From the NCBI GenBank assembly GCA_016937855.1, contig JAFGVU010000045.1, positions 1 through 64,000 on the forward strand: a stretch of DNA of 64,000 nucleotides. Reading direction: 5' to 3'. Below are positions 20,523 to 30,585 of this stretch, piece by piece (position 1 is the first letter of the stretch; every line of letters starts with the position of its first letter). The notes under the pieces were generated by a model. That model saw only the letters and a program-made list of their open reading frames with translations, did not search any database and was not told the DNA's origin. The translations under genes and the position numbers were made by a program. The stretch comes from Bacteroidales bacterium (GTDB lineage: Bacteria; Bacteroidota; Bacteroidia; Bacteroidales; ML635J-15).

Positions 20523-21242
20523 TTATTTACTATTACATTTTATTTTTTTAAGTGCATTTTTCGATGCAATCTGCTCTGCTTCTTTCTTTGACCAACCCTT
20601 ACCGCTTGCCACATATTGGCTATTAATACAAATTTCGCAAATAAAATGTTGGTTTTTTTCGTTAAGTTCAACGTTTTCGAATGTATCAATCAAAAGATCG
20701 AGTTTACACTTCTGAATATGTTGCAAAAGTCTTGATTTATAATCTGTATTCTGTGTAATGAGATTTGATAAGTCGAAATGTTTGTCAACTATTGATTTCA
20801 AAAATTTACCACAATAACTATATCCTCTATCATAAAAAATCGCTCCAACAATAGCTTCAAAAGAGTTCCCTCCCATGTTTTTCATTACATTCTGAGTCGA
20901 AGTTCTGTATTCCATTAGTCCAGGTATATCGAGGTCGCTAGCGATTTTGTTTAATGTTTTTCGGTTTACGATTGTTGATCTGAGAATAGACAGTTTTCCC
21001 TCGTCAGCTTTTGGAAAATAAACAAATAAAATATCGCTTATAATAGCATTCATTATGGCGTCACCAACAAACTCGAGTCGCTCATTATTGCTGTTTCTGT
21101 TGTTGTTTTTCCCAACAGCTGACGCATGTCTTAGGGCTTGTTTATAATAAAACAAATCCCGAGGTTTAAACCCAAGGATTTGAATTAGTTTTTTTTGAAG
21201 TAATTTATCGGATTCTGATTTTTTACCGAAAAAAGAAAACAT
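20523..21242 (-). CDS. rnc: Ribonuclease III
   Basis: NERLEFVGDAIMNAIISDILF signature and C-terminal dsRBD. Confidence 0.95.
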   Translation of the reverse strand: MFSFFGKKSESDKLLQKKLIQILGFKPRDLFYYKQALRHASAVGKNNNRNSNNERLEFVGDAIMNAIISDILFVYFPKADEGKLSILRSTIVNRKTLNKIASDLDIPGLMEYRTSTQNVMKNMGGNSFEAIVGAIFYDRGYSYCGKFLKSIVDKHFDLSNLITQNTDYKSRLLQHIQKCKLDLLIDTFENVELNEKNQHFICEICINSQYVASGKGWSKKEAEQIASKNALKKIKCNSK

Positions 21243-21250
21243 TTGATACT

Positions 21251-22501
21251 TTATTCGTATTTTTTGAAAATAACTGATGTATTGTGTCCTCCAAATCCAA
21301 AAGTATTACTTAGAGCATATTTCACATCTCTTTTTTGTGCAGTATGCAAAGTCAAGTTTAGTTTTGGATCAATTTCGGGATCTATTTGTTGGTGATTAAT
21401 AGTTGGAGGAATAATGCTATCGTTTATTGCTTTGATGCAAAACATTGCTTCCATAGCTCCGGCAGCACCTAATAAATGACCGACTATAGATTTAGTAGAA
21501 CTTATATTTAAGTTATATGCATGTTCACCGAAAATTTCTTTAATAGCAAAAAGCTCCGAAAGATCGCCACGAGGAGTTGCTGTACCATGAGCATTGATAT
21601 AATCAATGTCTTCAGGTTTAATACCTGCATCAGCTAATGCGTTTCTCATAACAATTGCAGCACCACGTCCTTCAGGATGTGGAGCAGTAAGATGGTGTGC
21701 ATCAGCAGACATACCAACACCTACAACTTCGGCGTAAATTTTTGCACCTCTGGCTTTTGCATGCTCATATTCTTCAAGGATCATTGCGGCACCGCCTTCA
21801 CCCATAACAAATCCACTACGAGTTGCACAAAATGGTCTTGATGCAGTTTTATATTCTTCGTTATTTGCTGATATTGCCATCATAGATTGAAATCCACCCA
21901 TGCCAATTTCGTTTATTGCAGCTTCGGAACCTCCGGTAACCATTGTATCGGCCATACCAAGACGAATGATATTAAAGGAATCGATAATTGCATTAGTTGA
22001 AGATGCACATGCAGAAACAGTACAATAATTTGGTCCCATCATACCATATTTCATGGAAATGTGACCTGCTGCGATATCAGAAATGATTTTTGGAATGAAA
22101 AAAGGACTGAATCGAGGAGTGTAATCACCCTCGATATAGCCCTTAACTTCTTGATAAAAAGTTTCAACTCCACCAATACCCGATGCCCAAATTACACCCG
22201 TACGCTCTTTGTCAACAGATTCGAGGTCAAGACCTGAGTCTAAAACAGCTTCGTCGGCTGCAATCAAAGCAAATTGTGTAAATCTGTCGATTTTCTTTGC
22301 TTCTTTACGATCGAAATACTGGTTGGGGTCATAGTTTTTTACTTCGCAAGCAAATCTTGTTTTAAACTTACTAGCATCATAGTGTGTTATCCAATCTATG
22401 CCGCTAACTCCGTTTTTTACGTTCTCCCAAGTTTCATCTGTGTTTGAACCAACGGGCGATAATGTGCCCAGACCGGTTACTACAACTCTTTTCAAAGTCA
22501 T
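21251..22501 (-). CDS. fabF: 3-oxoacyl-ACP synthase II
   Basis: VVTGLGTLSPVG, SACASSTNAI, NAHGTATPRGD, SIVGHLLGAAGA. Confidence 0.97.
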   Translation of the reverse strand: MTLKRVVVTGLGTLSPVGSNTDETWENVKNGVSGIDWITHYDASKFKTRFACEVKNYDPNQYFDRKEAKKIDRFTQFALIAADEAVLDSGLDLESVDKERTGVIWASGIGGVETFYQEVKGYIEGDYTPRFSPFFIPKIISDIAAGHISMKYGMMGPNYCTVSACASSTNAIIDSFNIIRLGMADTMVTGGSEAAINEIGMGGFQSMMAISANNEEYKTASRPFCATRSGFVMGEGGAAMILEEYEHAKARGAKIYAEVVGVGMSADAHHLTAPHPEGRGAAIVMRNALADAGIKPEDIDYINAHGTATPRGDLSELFAIKEIFGEHAYNLNISSTKSIVGHLLGAAGAMEAMFCIKAINDSIIPPTINHQQIDPEIDPKLNLTLHTAQKRDVKYALSNTFGFGGHNTSVIFKKYE

Positions 22502-22528
22502 ACTAGTAAAGTTTAGTTAACAATAAAA

Positions 22529-22765
22529 TTACTTAACGTGTTCTTCCATGTAGCTTATCGCATCGCCTACGGTGCCGATTTTCTCAGCATCCTGATCTGA
22601 AATGGAAATCTCAAATTCTTTTTCAAATTCCATAATCAATTCAACTGTGTCTAATGAGTCTGCTCCAAGATCATTTGTGAAACTTGCTTCTGGAGTTACT
22701 TCTGTTTCGTCAACACCTAGTTTATCAACGATAATACTTTTTACTCTTGATGTAATGTCTGACAT
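22529..22765 (-). CDS. acpP: Acyl carrier protein
   Basis: 78 aa with [17 protein letters not shown]. Confidence 0.97.
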   Translation of the reverse strand: MSDITSRVKSIIVDKLGVDETEVTPEASFTNDLGADSLDTVELIMEFEKEFEISISDQDAEKIGTVGDAISYMEEHVK

Positions 22766-22917
22766 AATTAATAATTTTGAATTAATAAATTAATTACTTT
22801 TGCGGTGCAAATTAACGAAAATCATTTATTACAGTCAAAACTTTTAACAATATTTTTATCAACAATTTTTGTAAGTGTCTGATTTTCAACACTTAAGATG
22901 CAAAGAAATATCAGTTT

Positions 22918-23508
22918 ATGAAAAACACAGTCAATTTAGCCCTATTTGCCTCAGGATCAGGCACTAACGTCGAAAACATAATTCATTATTTTAATGATTA
23001 TTCAACAATTAATGTTTGCTGTATTCTATGCAATAACAGCAATGCAGGAGTTATTGAACGAGCTAATAGACTTGGTGTAGATATTTTGGTCTTTAATAGG
23101 GCAAATTTCTATGATTCGGACATCGTAATCGACTATTTACGTCATAAAAACGTTGATTTAATTGTTCTTGCGGGATTTTTATGGCTCATTCCCGAAAAAA
23201 TTATTGTATCGTATAATAATAAAATCATAAATATCCACCCTGCCTTATTGCCAAAATATGGTGGTAAAGGTATGTATGGAAATGCTGTCCATAAAGCTGT
23301 TTTTGAAAATAAAGATGAATATACGGGTATAACCATACATTATGTAAATAAAGACTACGACAAAGGAGATATTATTTTTCAGGAAAGCATTAAAATTGAT
23401 GCGGAAGACAGCCCTGATTCTATTGCCGACAAGGTTCACAAGTTAGAATATACATATTATCCTACAATAATTAAAAAAATAGCAGTAAATTTGCAACATA
23501 ACAATTGA
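22918..23508 (+). CDS. purN: Phosphoribosylglycinamide formyltransferase
   Basis: FASGSGTNVENI and NIHPALLPKYGGKGMYG. Confidence 0.94.
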   Translation: MKNTVNLALFASGSGTNVENIIHYFNDYSTINVCCILCNNSNAGVIERANRLGVDILVFNRANFYDSDIVIDYLRHKNVDLIVLAGFLWLIPEKIIVSYNNKIINIHPALLPKYGGKGMYGNAVHKAVFENKDEYTGITIHYVNKDYDKGDIIFQESIKIDAEDSPDSIADKVHKLEYTYYPTIIKKIAVNLQHNN

Positions 23509-23573
23509 TTATTAACTGCAGAAGAATCTCAAAATTATAATCGAGATAAATATCTGCATCAAAATATTTACGT

Positions 23574-24617
23574 ATGATGAACATTTTTAAACAACTAATT
23601 GTATTTGGTTTATTATTAATAAGTATAAACTTGTTTTCTCAAATCCCTGCAGGGTATTACGATAGTGCGGAAGGGCTTGAAGATGAACTGTTAAGACAAG
23701 CCTTACATAATATTATTGATGATCACGACCCTGTATCGTATGATGATTTGTGGGATGTTTACGAGGACTCAGACAAACGAGCCGATGGTAAAGTTTGGGA
23801 TATGTATTCTACATGTAATTTCAACTTTGGATCTGATCAATGTGGAAATTATCAAAATATTTGCGACTGTTTTAATCGCGAACACACAGTACCTCAAAGT
23901 TGGTTTAATGATGCCAGCCCTATGGTTACCGATGCCCATCATGTTGTTCCCACAGACGGCAAGGTTAATGGGTATAGATCAAATTGGCCATATGGAGAAT
24001 GTACATCAGGGACCAGTTATGGTACAGGACGATTAGGCTCGTGCACCTACCCGGGTTATAGCGGGACAGTTTTTGAACCTGATGATGAGTATAAAGGAGA
24101 TTTTGCAAGAATTTACTTTTATATGGCTACTCGTTATATGGATGTAATGTCAAGCTGGCCCGGCGGAGCTTCGTTTAGCGGTAATAATTTTAGCGAATGG
24201 ACAAGAAAAATGTTGCTTGATTGGCACCACGACGACCCCGTTTCACCAAAGGAAGTTGCTCGCAATAACGCAGTATATTCGCATCAAGATAACAGAAATC
24301 CATTTATCGACAATCCAATATGGGCAGATGCTATTTGGGATCCGGACTACATGCCAAGTTTTACAGCAATTTCTGAATCATATTTTGCAGTTTATCCAAA
24401 TCCGGCAAAAGATTTCCTAGAAATTAAACAAAATATTATTCTTCACGGACAGTCTGTCGTAATTATGTCTGACGTAAGCGGTAGAGTAATTGTAGAATCA
24501 AAGTTAGAAAATAATTTACAAATAGATTTGTCGAAATTCCCTGAAGGCCTATACATTATTTCCATTATTAATAATGGAAAACAGGTCTATTGCAAAAAGA
24601 TTAGTGTTATCAGATAG
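23574..24617 (+). CDS. Secreted endonuclease I family protein with T9SS type A sorting domain
   Basis: NREHTVPQSWF, DAHHVVPTDGKVNGYRSNWPYGE; C-terminal FAVYPNPAKDFLEI...GLYIISI. Confidence 0.92.
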   Translation: MMNIFKQLIVFGLLLISINLFSQIPAGYYDSAEGLEDELLRQALHNIIDDHDPVSYDDLWDVYEDSDKRADGKVWDMYSTCNFNFGSDQCGNYQNICDCFNREHTVPQSWFNDASPMVTDAHHVVPTDGKVNGYRSNWPYGECTSGTSYGTGRLGSCTYPGYSGTVFEPDDEYKGDFARIYFYMATRYMDVMSSWPGGASFSGNNFSEWTRKMLLDWHHDDPVSPKEVARNNAVYSHQDNRNPFIDNPIWADAIWDPDYMPSFTAISESYFAVYPNPAKDFLEIKQNIILHGQSVVIMSDVSGRVIVESKLENNLQIDLSKFPEGLYIISIINNGKQVYCKKISVIR

Positions 24618-24744
24618 TTCCTCTAATTCTCAGTTTGTGTACAAAAAGTATTAGGTTTCTACCTCACTAAACTTTTTTATTGTTTATACAACAATATTCT
24701 CCATTTTTTATAAGTTTGTAAATTAAATTTTAAAACTTAAAATT

Positions 24745-25356
24745 ATGTTTTCAGGTATAGTAGAAGAAACCGCAAAAATCGTAAAAATCGAGCAAGACAA
24801 AACAAATTTTCACTATTATCTTAACTGTTCGTTTGCCGACCAGTTAAAAATAGATCAAAGTGTTGCACATAACGGAGTTTGTCTCACGGTTGTTGATGTT
24901 GACAAAAACGAAAAAGTTTACAAAGTAACTGCTGTTCAGGAAACACTCGACAAGTCAAACCTGGGCTTACTAAATGTTGGCGATAAAGTAAACATCGAAC
25001 GCAGTATGACAATGGACAAACTTCTCGATGGACACATGGTTCAAGGTCATGTTGATCAAACAGCTGTGTGCACTGAGATTAAAGAAGTGGACGGAAGCTG
25101 GTATTTTACTTTTCAATATGATAAATCGAAAGGAAATATTACTGTAGAAAAAGGATCTGTTTCTGTAAATGGTGTTAGTTTAACAGTGGTTAATTCCAGA
25201 GATGATAAATTCTCAGTAGCAATTATTCCTTTTACATACGATGTTACAAATTTTCATACCTTTAAATTAGGTAGCGTTGTAAATCTCGAATTCGATATTA
25301 TTGGCAAATACATTCAAAAAATAATGGCTGGATATCTTGAGAATTTGCAAAAATAA
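24745..25356 (+). CDS. ribE: Riboflavin synthase alpha subunit
   Basis: MFSGIVEE, NGVCLTVV, GHMVQGHVDQT, VNGVSLTVV duplicated lumazine-binding fold. Confidence 0.96.
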   Translation: MFSGIVEETAKIVKIEQDKTNFHYYLNCSFADQLKIDQSVAHNGVCLTVVDVDKNEKVYKVTAVQETLDKSNLGLLNVGDKVNIERSMTMDKLLDGHMVQGHVDQTAVCTEIKEVDGSWYFTFQYDKSKGNITVEKGSVSVNGVSLTVVNSRDDKFSVAIIPFTYDVTNFHTFKLGSVVNLEFDIIGKYIQKIMAGYLENLQK

Positions 25357-25496
25357 AATTCAAAAATTCAAAATCCAAAATTCTAAATCCTAAAATCTAA
25401 AACCTAAATTCAAAAATTCAAAATCCAAAATTCTAAATCCTAAAATCTAAAACCTAAATTCAAAAATTCAAAATCCAAAATTCTAAACTCAAAACT
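25357..25496. repeat. 50-bp tandem repeat, about 2.8 copies, with sub-periodic aaattctaaatcc-type units
   Basis: 'caaaaattcaaaatccaaaattctaaa' starts at 25361, 25411 and 25461 (exact 50-bp period). Confidence 0.92.
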
Positions 25497-25595
25497 ATAA
25501 ATTCTAAACTATAAACACTAAACACTCATAACTTTAGGCACTCAAGGCACTTTAAAAACTCAAAACTCTATACACTCATAACTAAAAATATAAGA

Positions 25596-25976
25596 ATGGA
25601 ATTTAACGAGCCAAATGTGATATATAACTTAGAAGAAAGGACATTACAATTTGCGAAAAGAGTAAGGGCCTTTACAAAAAAACTTCCAAGGAGTATTGAA
25701 AATATTGAAGATATTAAGCAACTCACAAAAGCATCAGGCTCGCAAGGAGCAAACTATATAGAAGCAAATGAAAGCATAAGTAAAAAAGACTTTGTTTACA
25801 GAATAAAAATAAGCAGAAAAGAAGCAAAAGAAAGTGGTTTCTTCCTTAAACTAGTTGACACAAATAATGATGTTGAATTAGAAAATGAGAGGCAATCATT
25901 GATTCAGGAAGCAGTTGAATTAACAAAAATATTCGGTTCGATAGTTACTAAAACCGAACGAAATTTAATCCAATAA
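25596..25976 (+). CDS. Four helix bundle protein (23S rRNA intervening-sequence-protein-like)
   Basis: 126 aa; YNLEERTLQFAKRVRAFTKKLP..., QGANYIEANESISKKDFVYRIKISRKEAKESGFFLKL typical of the family. Confidence 0.9.
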   Translation: MEFNEPNVIYNLEERTLQFAKRVRAFTKKLPRSIENIEDIKQLTKASGSQGANYIEANESISKKDFVYRIKISRKEAKESGFFLKLVDTNNDVELENERQSLIQEAVELTKIFGSIVTKTERNLIQ

Positions 25977-26031
25977 CTTTAATCACAGAATGTCTGGAAA
26001 GTTTCACATAATTTTACATACTTTTGATTAT

Positions 26032-26064
26032 TGTTTAGAATTTTGAGTTTAGAATTTTGAATTT
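26032..26064. repeat. Inverted copy of the low-complexity repeat (aaattcaaaattctaaactcaaaattctaaac on minus strand)
   Basis: Reverse complement matches the 25457-25512 sequence (aaattcaaaatccaaaattctaaactcaaaactataaattctaaac). Confidence 0.8.
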
Positions 26065-27376
26065 AAAAAAACATATTACCAACGTTAGAGCCCTGCAGTT
26101 CTTTCAGATATTTCGATTCGGAGTATTATTATTAATTAGTATTATTTTTACTAAATCCGATTTGGGTATTGGTCAGATCGGAGTTTACGAAACTTTCTTA
26201 TTAATTGCAGGTGCTGTTAGTTTCTTTTGGATTGGAGGAATGTTGCAATCGTTATTAAGTATATCAGAAAACAACAAGAGTTTTGGAACAGAAAAAAACT
26301 CTCCGGTTTTCTTTAATACCTTTTTACTATTTACGATTTTTAGCGCATTTGCGGCAATTGTAGTATATGTCATGCAGCCGGTTTTTGCCGACATGTTTAG
26401 CCTAAACGGACATCAAATACCTTACATGAAAATTTTATTCATGTATATTATTGTCTCAGGCCCTGTAAATTTGATTGAGTATATCTATTTATTGCGGAAT
26501 AAGAGTTTAAATATTCTATTATACGGCATATTAACATTTGGAGCTCAACTTTTTTGTGTAACCGTACCAATACTTTTAGGTTACGATCTTGGATACGGCC
26601 TATACGGACTGGTACTTATTAATATTATCCGATTTATCTGGCTAGTTATCATTGTTTTTAAATACTCTCGAATACAATTCTCCTTTGAGTACATAAAAGA
26701 ATATTTAATATTATCGACACCATTGGTTTTAAGCATATTAATAAGTGGAAGCGCTCAATACATAGATAGCTTCATAATATCATACAAATACGACGAAGCA
26801 ACTTTTGCTGTTTTCAGATACGGAGCAAGAGAACTCCCTTTTATTGTATTACTCATATCTGCATTTGGAAATGCAATGACTCCCAGATTTTCGAACCCAT
26901 CAAATATAAATTCTGCCAGTACTGAATTAAAAAGCGGGACAAAGCGCCTGATGCATTTTTTATTCCCAACATCTATCCTCTTTATTTTAACAAGTAAATA
27001 CCTTTATCCTATAGTTTTTAGTCCGGAATTTGGCGAAAGTGCTATAATATTTAACATCTATATTCTGATAGTTGTAACGCGGTTTGTCTTTGCCAGAATA
27101 ATACTAATTGGCCTTAAAAAAACAAAAACCATATTTTATTCTTCGATAATAGAAATCGTTCTTAATGTTGCTTTAAGCTTATTGTTTATTCAGTATTGGG
27201 GAATAGCCGGAGTAGCATACGCAACAGTAGTTTCCTACATTATTGAAAAGCTATACCTTGTAATTGTTTTATCAAAAAAATACAAAATCGACTTAATACA
27301 ATATTTAGACATAAAAGTTTATCTAATTTATTCAACAATTTTGATTTTAGCATTTATTTTAAGCATATTTCTTTAA
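26057..27376 (+). CDS. Oligosaccharide flippase family protein, probable TTG start inside the repeat
   Basis: 439 aa multi-TM; in-frame TAG at 26036; the only start candidate before TM1 is TTG 26057. Confidence 0.85.
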   Translation: MNLKKHITNVRALQFFQIFRFGVLLLISIIFTKSDLGIGQIGVYETFLLIAGAVSFFWIGGMLQSLLSISENNKSFGTEKNSPVFFNTFLLFTIFSAFAAIVVYVMQPVFADMFSLNGHQIPYMKILFMYIIVSGPVNLIEYIYLLRNKSLNILLYGILTFGAQLFCVTVPILLGYDLGYGLYGLVLINIIRFIWLVIIVFKYSRIQFSFEYIKEYLILSTPLVLSILISGSAQYIDSFIISYKYDEATFAVFRYGARELPFIVLLISAFGNAMTPRFSNPSNINSASTELKSGTKRLMHFLFPTSILFILTSKYLYPIVFSPEFGESAIIFNIYILIVVTRFVFARIILIGLKKTKTIFYSSIIEIVLNVALSLLFIQYWGIAGVAYATVVSYIIEKLYLVIVLSKKYKIDLIQYLDIKVYLIYSTILILAFILSIFL

Positions 27377-27385
27377 TATTCAGAG

Positions 27386-28966
27386 ATGGTTAATGTTATA
27401 ATACAAGAGAACAAAACATTTACCTGGTTTAATTCAGGGAAATACTATTTTATCGGTTACGTGTTTGATGATCATGACACACTGCTGATAGAGCAACAGG
27501 CTATTGATTATTTGACTAAATATCAACTTAACAAATCTATTGCCATCGGCTTGTACACTCTAATTGAGATAAACGAAAAGGCTATCCACATTTTTACCGA
27601 TTCAATTAATTATTTCCCGGTTTTCTATTATTTTGACTCAGGAATTTGGGTATTAAGTAATAGTTTTGATAAAATAATTACGCATAAAGGAGAATTCAAT
27701 CCAAATTCAGATGCAGAACAAGAATTTCTTATGGGAGGATTTGTCTTAGGATCTGAAAGCTTAGATAAAAGTATAAAAAGAACTCAAGCCGGAGAAAAAC
27801 TAGTTCTCACTCCTGACGGCAAAATTCAAAAACATAATGTTTGGTTTTTCTCAGATTCTGATAAAAATGAAGCCAATTACTCTGAATTGATTACTGAAAC
27901 AAAAACACAAATAGATAATTCTGCAAAAAGAATGATAAAATTCTTGAATGGCAGAACTGCAATTTTACCTCTAAGCGGTGGTTTCGACAGCCGACTAATT
28001 GCATGCATGCTAAAGCAAAATAACTATAATAACGTTATTTGTTTTACTTATGGACAATACAATGCCGAAGTTCCGATTAGTAAAAAAGTTGCCGAAATTC
28101 TTGAGTATAATTGGTATTTTATTGATTACAAAGATTTGGAAATAACTAATTTTCAAAAAGAAAAAGATTTTATTCAATACTTTAGTAACGCCGGCAATGG
28201 TTTTGCAATGCCATATCTCCAAGAATACTTTGCTGTTAGAGAATTAAAAAAACAAAATCTAATTCCTGAAGATTCTGTCTTTCTGCCTGGTCATTCAGGC
28301 GATTTTTTGGGAGGAAGCTACGTAAAAAAAACAGTAAAAACGAAAACATATATCGCTAACCTCTACAAACATATTTTAAAAAAATACTTTGTCTTTTTTA
28401 ACCTAAAAAACTCCTATGTAATTGAACAGAGGATTAGTAATAATTTAAAGGGATACGATTGTAAAACCGACCCACACATTCCTTATAAAACAATTATTGA
28501 AGATTGGGATGTAAAAGAGAAGTTATCTAAATTCATTTTCAATTCATCTCTCGTATTTAATTACTTTGGATATCAACATTATTTTCCTCTTTGGGATACT
28601 CAGTTGGTAAAACATTTCAGCTCCTTAGATTACAAATATCGTGAAAACAAAATGCTTTACGACGAAACACTTATATTGAATTATTTTAAACCATTTGGGG
28701 TTTATTTTGAATCTGATGAGTTGTCCGTATCCCGTTTTAAAAAATCAATTCAAAAAACAAAAGATTTTTTGCGAAGACTTGTACCTTGGAAAATTGTTTA
28801 TAAACGAATGTTAAAAACTGATTGGATTTATTATTCAGCTTTTTGTTCAGAATTGGAAAAAGAAATGATTTACAAAGGACAACCTAAAATAAAAAACTAT
28901 AAATATTTTAATGCCGTAATATGTAAATATTACTTATTTTGGTTAGGTTTCTACAATAAAGACTAA
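27386..28966 (+). CDS. Asparagine synthase-related protein
   Basis: AILPLSGGFDSRLIACML PP-loop; degenerate N-terminal class-II amidotransferase-like region. Confidence 0.85.
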   Translation: MVNVIIQENKTFTWFNSGKYYFIGYVFDDHDTLLIEQQAIDYLTKYQLNKSIAIGLYTLIEINEKAIHIFTDSINYFPVFYYFDSGIWVLSNSFDKIITHKGEFNPNSDAEQEFLMGGFVLGSESLDKSIKRTQAGEKLVLTPDGKIQKHNVWFFSDSDKNEANYSELITETKTQIDNSAKRMIKFLNGRTAILPLSGGFDSRLIACMLKQNNYNNVICFTYGQYNAEVPISKKVAEILEYNWYFIDYKDLEITNFQKEKDFIQYFSNAGNGFAMPYLQEYFAVRELKKQNLIPEDSVFLPGHSGDFLGGSYVKKTVKTKTYIANLYKHILKKYFVFFNLKNSYVIEQRISNNLKGYDCKTDPHIPYKTIIEDWDVKEKLSKFIFNSSLVFNYFGYQHYFPLWDTQLVKHFSSLDYKYRENKMLYDETLILNYFKPFGVYFESDELSVSRFKKSIQKTKDFLRRLVPWKIVYKRMLKTDWIYYSAFCSELEKEMIYKGQPKIKNYKYFNAVICKYYLFWLGFYNKD

Positions 28967-30585
28967 TATACTTTACGGTCGGACATTAAGATATTTACTG
29001 CTGAATCCAGAGCAACATCATATTCGTTTGCAACTTCGTAAAATGCATCATCTCCAAGAACCATTCGTGCAATATAAGCAACAACACCATTTTCAATATA
29101 TTTTCCGGATATTGCTACATCAGAGGACTTTGCATTTATTCCTTGTAATGCTATAAACTGCCAAAATTTGCCATATACATTCCTAGTACTCAAGAACAAT
29201 TTGAGCTCCTCGAGACTTTCGATTTCATCTAGCTCCGTCCTATGATTATCTACATATTCTATGGCAAAATAGTACTCAAGATTTGCTCTTGATATGTTTG
29301 CATAAAGATTAGAGTATCCGATTGTGTCAATTGGAACAAAAACATCTGGCATAATTCCGCCACCACCGTAAACAGCTCTGCCTTTATTAGTATAGTAAAT
29401 AAGTGAATCTATTTGATGAATACTGTCTGCTTCCAAAAACTCGCCATGAGCATACCTATTATAGATGTCAGAATAATACTCATCAATGCCTTCGTCATAC
29501 GACTTTTGAATGCACCTCCCCGAAGGAGTATAGTATCTGGCAGTTGTTAATCTAATAATTGAACCATCGTCAAAAGTGGTTGATTCTTGAACAAGTCCTT
29601 TTCCGTATGATCTTCTCCCTACCACAAAACCTCTGTCATTATCCTGAATTGCTCCGGCTACTATTTCGGAGGCAGAGGCAGAAAACTCATCAATCAATAC
29701 TACGATATCTAAATCGAGACATGCACTTCTTTTCTTTGTAGAGCTTATTACATTTTTTGGTCGGGAGTTCCCCTCGGTATAAACCAAAGTCTTTCCACTT
29801 TCAAAAAACTCGTCTATAATATCAGTTGCAGAGTTAAGGTAACCTCCCGAGTTATTCCTCAAGTCAATAATTACCGACTCAATTCCTTTTCTTCGCATTT
29901 TAAAAACAGCATCAATAAACTGATTATGAGTGTTTCTTGAAAATGTACTAATTTTGACATAGCCTATTTTCTCATCGATAATATAAAAACCATCGATACT
30001 TCTCAAAGGAATACTACCCCTAACCACATTATATTCAATCAAATTGTCCTGGTCTTTTCTCTTAACCTTAAGCTTTACTTTTGTCCCCGAGGTACCTTTT
30101 AACATCGACATTACATCATTATTAGTTATGCCAATACCTGCAATAATTGAGTCATTCACCATTACTATTCGGTCACCATCTTTTAATCCGTATTTTTCGG
30201 AAGGTCCACCAGGGATAACGCTAACTACTAAAACTGTATCTCGAAAAATATTAAACTGCACGCCTATTCCGCTAAATTCTCCTTGCAATTCTTCCTCAAC
30301 AGCTTTTGCCTCATCGGCTGTAAAGTAAACAGTATGTGGATCAAGAGTTTCAAGAAACTTTGGGATAGCAATTTCTGCAAGATAATCTCTATCAACTTTA
30401 TCAACATATTCGTTGGCAACATAATCGACAACCATATTTAACTTATCTTTTGGAGGAGATATTAATATGCTTTTTGAGGTATTTCCCTTATTTAAAACTT
30501 CGGCAATTATAATTCCCAACACAATAGAAAAAGATATCACCAAAGGTAAAACGATGCTAAATCGAGTGTTTTTATATTTATTCAT
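28963..30585 (-). CDS. S41 family C-terminal processing peptidase (PDZ)
   Basis: PDZ region plus VIIDLRNNSGGYL, DEFSASASEIVAGAIQDNDRG, RRSYGKGLVQ. Confidence 0.94.
   Translation of the reverse strand: MNKYKNTRFSIVLPLVISFSIVLGIIIAEVLNKGNTSKSILISPPKDKLNMVVDYVANEYVDKVDRDYLAEIAIPKFLETLDPHTVYFTADEAKAVEEELQGEFSGIGVQFNIFRDTVLVVSVIPGGPSEKYGLKDGDRIVMVNDSIIAGIGITNNDVMSMLKGTSGTKVKLKVKRKDQDNLIEYNVVRGSIPLRSIDGFYIIDEKIGYVKISTFSRNTHNQFIDAVFKMRRKGIESVIIDLRNNSGGYLNSATDIIDEFFESGKTLVYTEGNSRPKNVISSTKKRSACLDLDIVVLIDEFSASASEIVAGAIQDNDRGFVVGRRSYGKGLVQESTTFDDGSIIRLTTARYYTPSGRCIQKSYDEGIDEYYSDIYNRYAHGEFLEADSIHQIDSLIYYTNKGRAVYGGGGIMPDVFVPIDTIGYSNLYANISRANLEYYFAIEYVDNHRTELDEIESLEELKLFLSTRNVYGKFWQFIALQGINAKSSDVAISGKYIENGVVAYIARMVLGDDAFYEVANEYDVALDSAVNILMSDRKVY

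Noticed and set aside
25357-25500. Possible CRISPR array
   Set aside because: Contiguous 50-bp tandem repeats with no unique spacers and no cas genes.
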